In this document: positions 58,873-64,000 of the stretch, piece by piece
How positions within the stretch are numbered: position 1 is the first letter of the stretch
Layout of the letters: each line of letters begins with the position of its first letter
Source of the DNA: Siphonodentalium dalli
Taxonomy: Eukaryota > Mollusca > Scaphopoda > Gadilida > Siphonodentaliidae
Length of the DNA: 64,000 nt
Assembly: GCA_032622095.1 (NCBI GenBank)
Contig: CP136063.1
Span: forward strand, 184,307,956-184,371,955
Reading direction: 5' to 3'
The notes under the pieces: generated by a model
Database searches by the model: none
The model's input: only the letters and a program-made list of their open reading frames with translations
Told to the model about the DNA's origin: nothing
Position numbers and translations under genes: made by a program

Positions 58873-58999
58873 ATGGGGAAGCTTGGAAAGTACGAGATCG
58901 AGTTGACAGGCGCACAAGCCTCCAGCGGGGTATATCACCCCGGAGATTATATAAACGGACAACTTATCGTCGAAGTCATCGAGGAAATATCTCTAAGAG
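58873..58999 (+). CDS. First coding exon of an arrestin-domain-containing (ARRDC-type) protein
   Basis: ATG at 58873 opens a 42-codon frame beginning M-G-K-L-G-K-Y-E-I-E-L, then V-Y-H-P-G-D-Y-I-N-G-Q-L-I-V-E-V and ending E-I-S-L-R. The pattern F/Y-E-I-x-L, V-Y-x-P-G-x-x-x-x-G, then V-x-V, is the start of the arrestin N domain, first two beta strands. ARRDC proteins act as adaptors that link membrane receptors to ubiquitin ligases and endocytosis (family knowledge). A donor GAG|GTAGGG at 59000 ends the exon in phase 1, matching the usual intron position after the M-R-G-like motif. The rest of the protein (300-450 residues expected) is not found before 64000, so intron 1 is at least 5 kb. A TATATAG word lies at 58810-58816, about 60 bases upstream. 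Alternative: a processed or truncated copy, less likely given the donor. Confidence 0.8.
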
Positions 59000-59689
59000 G
59001 TAGGGTCGCAATGAATATCAGCCATTATTATAATTCACTATCATCCTACTTTATTAGGCGGATATATACTCTACGGTGATACACAGGACCCACGCATCCG
59101 GGTTGGATGCATATAACATATATAGTTTAGTTATATAAATAATTGCTGTCCAGAGCCGTCTAATATTTTGGTTTGTTGCAATATCAAACAAAGCAATTGT
59201 TAAATTGTTTTAAAATTTATGTTTTGGATGTATTATACGGATAATGGCACCCAGGGGCATGTACGAAAGAATACAATTTTTGTAATAGCAGGCTTATTTG
59301 AGCCGTATATAAGGTGTCGAGTACTATTGACACCTGTAATCTAACAGCGAACGCGATTTCTTGTAAATCACAAAAAGACGGCAAATCTTGTACTATCGAC
59401 CACCGTTTGTTAAACATTAAATTTTGTGATTTTGTCAAGGGAAATTACTCTAATAATATATGCGAATGATATGGCAATGCCTATTTGTGTCAGTTGGTGA
59501 GTGATTTAGTTGATGAATAAAGGTGCATTATGTGTGACTAGTTTCCGATACTTGGGTTATTTTGACTATAATTGCGCACGGTGAAAAGTAATTCCTTCGG
59601 TATCGTGTGGAATACTTACCATTTTCAGATGTTTTATGTTACATGTTTCTTAAGGGTTTGTCGAAAAACGTAAAACGTAAAACGTAGGC

Positions 59690-60740
59690 TCTCATTGTAT
59701 CATTATTTGTGCAACATGAATGATAACAAGGCTACCAAGCAACTCTTCCTCCACCGTACAGCTGAATCTCAATTCGGCCAAGGAGGCCCTTTTATAAGGA
59801 CAGTTGAATCGGATCTCGAAGATCTCAGAATTGGTTCCTTTTATTTGGAATTTTCATCGGAAGCAATCATACCTGTTAAGAACCATTGGAAAACCATAGT
59901 TAATGAGGCGATCGGAGTTAATTCAAATAACCAGTGGCAACAACTAGTATCAATGCAGAGTGATTTCGATCGTTTTTCCATTGTCCAGGAAAAACTTCAA
60001 ATGTCCCATATCTGGAAAGCATGTCACAAATTTCCCAAACACAAGAAGTGTTATTTTTTCATTGTCCAACTACTGTGTGTGTTGAAATTTAAGGAAGATG
60101 TTTTATGCACAAGATGTGGTCAAGTTTATAATGACACAGTCAAACATGTTTTTCACGACTGTGACTTTCTTAGCAACTCAAGAAATGACGCTTGGTATCG
60201 TTTTTTGTCCCATTTTCATATAGACTGTTTTATGTGCATGTATTGATAGAATTCCTCCCTCCAATCAAATGCTCATGTTTATTGGGCACATCCCAAATGC
60301 TCTATTCGACATAGCTGAAGGTGCCCTAGCCATAGTCGATATTTTCGTGCTAGAGGCCACGCAAATATGGCATTATTGGATAACTGGAACTCCCAGATGT
60401 GCATCAGAGATCGTCTTGAGAGACGTGATGTGAAATAAATACATGTATGCAAGCGATGTTTTCATGTTGAATAAGAATTAAGGCAATATCTTTAATTTAG
60501 TTTTGTTTTCTTCCTATGCGTAAAAGCATTAGTCTCTTTTCCTCTATGTTTACATTTTGTTTTCTGATATCGCGGTTTTCCTACGTTTTTCAGTCAATTT
60601 AAGTTGCCATGATGTAATTATGCATTTCTGTATAAAATATGTTTTTGCCTGTGGCAATTCATGTATTTGTATATATGTTTACAATTTATTGTAAGTTTGT
60701 ATCGAACTCTTCAAATATGGAGGATAATAAAGATATATAT
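59690..60740 (+). pseudogene. LINE 3' fragment with post-RT zinc motif
   Basis: A frame of about 180 codons (59695-60243) encodes L-F-L-H-R, then G-P-F-I-R, a W-K-x-x-V stretch, and C-T-R-C followed after nine residues by H and after four more by C (60110-60165). These are the post-RT motifs of non-LTR elements. After a frame change near 60240 the sequence continues in another phase to a TGA near 60435 (M-L-M-F-I-G, I-V-D-I-F-V-L-E-A-T). There is no RT domain, so the copy is strongly 5'-truncated. The 3' UTR ends near AATAAAGATATATATAAT at about 60727. It differs from the LINE at 1.2-5.7 kb. Confidence 0.75.
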
Positions 60741-62010
60741 AATATTACCAAGGGTGGAACCTGATTTGTCTAGCTAGCTTTGGGCAGGGACAGCGGCTGA
60801 AATATTAGAAGTGGGAACATCTATAGACCTTAATAGTTGAAAAGTTTGAGGTACCATGCAGCTGGAAAAATTCAACCCATGATGGGGTGCGATGGCTGTT
60901 CTCGGACTTTTTATTTTCGACCTGTGTCAAGGATGGGTGTTCATTTGGAAATTCCAATGTGGACCAACACTCCCTCGTCCAGGGTCTCCGGGGACATCCA
61001 ACCTCGATTTTAAAACATATATATAGCACCATCTAGTTAAACTATACCTAATTCTCGGTCCCTTCCATTTATATCAACTATAAGCAGTTGAATTTAGGTA
61101 AACATATGACATTTGGTTTATAACCAACACGCACTATTACATTTGTACGTTAAGGATAAGAGGACCCCGATTGTTTCTAAGAATTCACTCATGGAACATT
61201 CTGTGCGGCACTATTGGCCAAATTAAATTGTTAAGACCACAATACAAGGTGAACGCAAACTTCTTGAGCACACAACTGCCATGCGGTTCTAATAAGTTAC
61301 ACAATGTCTTGGTAAATATTTGGGGTCAACCGATTCTTAACTCAACTTAGCCTGAAATTATCAGTAACTGTTTCAACACGAAATGCCACACCCCCGATTC
61401 ACCGCGTATCCGTGTACATTCGCACAAAACTGTAACTCTTTAATTCCATTCATAATTAAAATCTAGGCCGCTGACATGGCTATCTCCTTTCAACTCCATT
61501 GAGCGAAAACCATCTACAGTGGGTTAACAATTGAGATTCCGTGTCCGCATTACAAAGAAAGTGTATCCAGCTAATCGCACTTACCATTACCCGCATGTTT
61601 AACCGTCGTGATCACGGCGTGAAAAATCAATAATGTAGCCTATGCAGTTGTAATCTAACACAGAATGTTTACAAAAATAGTATTACTGCTGTACTATAGA
61701 ACCCGCTTAGCCAGTACTTTGTCATTCCGTATTGCGAATTTTTACATAATTATTACAAAGATGTAGCGTTCGAGTACTATGGAAACGTGAAAAGATGAAA
61801 CTTTCAGGCCCCCCTTTTCACCGCCAAATGCAAAGATTTCCCGGTCAAGTGAATACCGATATATAGATGGTTCGCCAAACAGATCATATAAGTCATTACA
61901 TGTCAATGTATTTTGCATATAAAGAGTTTTGGGCATATGTTGAGTTTCAATCTACAATGAAAGAAATATATACACAGAACGACACGATGTGTAAATGAGT
62001 TTGTCGATAC
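60741..62010. other. No recognised gene; intronic element sequence
   Basis: No coding seen. The CGAGTACTATGGAA word at 61770 is the subterminal motif of the surrounding element. Confidence 0.35.
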
Positions 62011-62090
62011 GGCACGAGCGCTGTCGCGGAAGGATGGAACGAGAGGCGCTTTCGCCTCGAGTTCTATCCTTCCTCGACAGCACGTCCTAG
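62011..62090. repeat. GC-rich imperfect hairpin
   Basis: GCGCTGTCGCGGAAGGATGG and AACGAGAGGCG pair with CGCCTCGAGTTCTATCCTTC and CTCGACAGCAC around a CTTT loop, with a few mismatches. It is markedly GC-rich in AT-rich surroundings. Confidence 0.75.
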
Positions 62091-62437
62091 ATTCCGTGCA
62101 TTAAAAATACAGGATTAGAAAGTTCATTTAGGCTCATACAGGGCGTGTTTGTCATGTGTGATGATTCTTTTATTTAAATAGTTCCAGTTTCATGGTTGAG
62201 GCGAACGTCATATACGTCATTTTACGTCAACGAGATGCGTATGGAACGGATTTCTAAATATGGAACGGATTTGTAAATATGGAACAGCAATAACGCTGTA
62301 CGTCTAGGAACAAGCGTGTAATAAACTGATAGAATACTATATATAGAACACAAAATATGTATTACAAAATTAGTAAATCACAAATTAACGATGATATTAC
62401 AAAAAATTGTATTCTATAGTATAGTATAGGCCCCTGG

Positions 62438-63540
62438 TTATGTCGTCATAGTAATTTTCTGTGATGTTGATGGGTCATGCTTAATTGGTATGATGCTATA
62501 TGGCAAACTAATGCTGCTCAGATTAATGTAACGTTATTTTTTCTAGAGTTGTCATTATGAAACATTCACTAACCGGTGCACAACAACAGGAAATAGCAAT
62601 CTTGATTATGGGTCATTATATTATTAATATGTCTTATACATGTAGCTTATATATATTTTTGAATGTGTTATCCACATAACGGCTGGTCCTATAGAGTTGT
62701 GGTTAACATATTATCAAAACACTGCACAAAATTACAACTTTAGATAAAAAATAACTGTACTTAACAGCATCAGTTCACGATTGGGACTGATTACATTTTT
62801 TTCAAATGTAATCAATTACGATAACTATTACTTTAGTAAAATGTAACTGATTACTTTTCGATTACAGCTTATTGCAATGTTTCGTTTCCAACCATTTTGA
62901 TCAGTTTGCCCTATATGACATCAACGTCGTTTTGCGGTTGATTTATGAATGTATAGCTGCATAGGTAGACGAACAACATACTGTATAATTATGCGATTCG
63001 TCTACTGATAGTGATACATCTATACGATCATAGATCAATAAAACGAACGAACGACGACATTGGTGGCTTATAATTACAACGATGAAATTTTATTTTCACC
63101 TATCTACTATTAATTCATCACAGTACATATATTGAAAAAACATAATTTTCTGTTGGACGATCTACAAATCCGGTTGGTTGCCCGAACATTAATTGACCGA
63201 ACTTGGTAACGGCCAAGCGAACTTTCAGAAAATAAATACATCTCAAACGCCATGATTTTGCAATAAACTATTCATGATAAAAAATATATCTTGTTTTGGC
63301 TACGAATTACTATTCCGCGTCATATACCACCACGAGCACCTTCACACACACGCACACGCTCTGCACGTCGTGTTATATAATATGTATTGCTATGTAGTAT
63401 AATATGACTGTATGAGGAGAGGGGCAACATGTAAGGTTTATAACTTGTACCACGATTCCTATATATGTATATATCGTTTTGATACATTAAAATATGTTTG
63501 AAGTAAAGTATAAAGTACACCTGTCGCTATACAAACTTGT
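62438..63540. other. No gene recognised
   Basis: AT-rich sequence. AATGTAATCAATTACGA-type words at 62805-62875 form a short repeated motif. Nothing coding is seen. Confidence 0.35.
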
Positions 63541-64000
63541 ATACTGTTGACTTGTCGCTACATCTATGTATTGTGCGGACTTTTTTCGCTACATCCCTGT
63601 ATACTGTGGACTTCTCGCTACACATGTGTATACTGTGGACTTCTCGCGCGCTACGTCCATGTATGCATCGGACTACATCAATGTGTACATTCTGGACTTA
63701 ATGTGGACTTCTCGCTACATCCCTGTATACTGTGGACTTCTCGCTACATGCCTGTATACTGTGGATTTCTCACTACATACATGTATAATGTGGACTCCTA
63801 GAGCTACACCAATGCATATTGTGGACTTCTCGCTACATCCATATATACTGTGAATTCTCGCTACATCCCTGTATACTGTGGATTTCTCACTACATACGTG
63901 TATAATGTGGACTTCTAGAGCTACACCAATGTATATTGTGGACTTCTCGCTACATCCATGTATACTGTAGACTTCTCGCTACAGCCATGTATATTGCGGA
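63541..64000 (+). repeat. 29-bp minisatellite, running off the window end
   Basis: Units of the form ACTTCTCGCTACATCCCTGT followed by ATACTGTGG repeat about 15 times with variants (CTAGAGCTACACCAATG, CTCACTACATACATG). Frames across it are open in two phases but merely repeat the array. Confidence 0.95.

Larger units (their letters stand above)
59251..62437. mobile_element. TIR element of the CCAGGGGC family, in the ARRDC intron, carrying a LINE
   Basis: The left end reads CCAGGGGCATGTACGAAAGA then ATACAATTTTTGTAATA. The complement of the right end reads CCAGGGGCCTATACTATACT then ATAGAATACAATTTTTTGTA. GAGTACTAT words recur inside near both ends (59318, 59390, 61772), as in 21348-23283. The LINE at 59690-60740 lies inside it. 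No transposase is recognised and no flanking duplication is clear, so the outer limits are less certain than for the 21-kb copy. Confidence 0.55.

Noticed and set aside
63547-63853. Two overlapping frames of 84-95 codons near the window end
   Set aside because: Both are translations of the 29-bp minisatellite.

Overview
This is an AT-rich window of nuclear DNA from an animal, most likely a marine invertebrate and possibly a mollusc. Reasons: split exons with GT/AG borders, non-LTR retrotransposon remnants with Cys/His post-RT motifs, a tRNA-derived SINE, hAT-like, mariner-like and other inverted-repeat elements, satellites and microsatellites, and no prokaryotic gene organisation. The taxonomic guess is weak.

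Host coding content is sparse. The best gene evidence is a first coding exon of an arrestin-domain (ARRDC-type) protein at 58873-58999 (+), with the rest presumably beyond the window. A second exon at 27024-27261 (+) encodes the C-terminal part of a tyrosine-recombinase-like domain of a type common in invertebrate genomes; a decayed continuation lies at 29312-29665. Two weak candidates are an unrecognised 71-codon open segment at 18166-18381 and a CCAAT-box cluster at 20221-20460.

Layout. 1-6 kb: a 5'-truncated LINE split by a 3.0 kb insertion whose A-B-A-B repeats match the split direct repeats of Ngaro-type tyrosine-recombinase retrotransposons. 5.8-11 kb: dispersed repeats, G/C tracts, a 183-bp tandem duplication and a hairpin. 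11.7-14.7 kb: a degenerate satellite of about 142 bp. 16.1-17.3 kb: a long-TIR element. 21.3-23.3 and 59.3-62.4 kb: two elements whose ends start CCAGGGGC. 24.6-26.7 kb: a local duplication carrying a hAT element with a perfect 8-bp target duplication. 27-30 kb: the recombinase-like gene remnant and MITEs. 31.7-32.7 kb: SINE and tandem repeat. 34.8-36.2 kb: a foldback element whose arms are 16-bp minisatellites. 36.5-39.7 kb: several palindromic MITEs. 40.0-50.3 kb: a 10,234-bp near-perfect palindrome with a 6-bp target duplication and AG...CT termini. 51-54.8 kb: unexplained, compositionally distinct sequence. 58.8-64 kb: the ARRDC exon, then intronic transposons and a 29-bp minisatellite running off the end.

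The most unusual object is the 10.2-kb palindrome: a mobile element that is almost all terminal inverted repeat, built from satellites, with no recognisable protein gene. The genes here do not form a pathway; the window is mainly a record of nested transposition.
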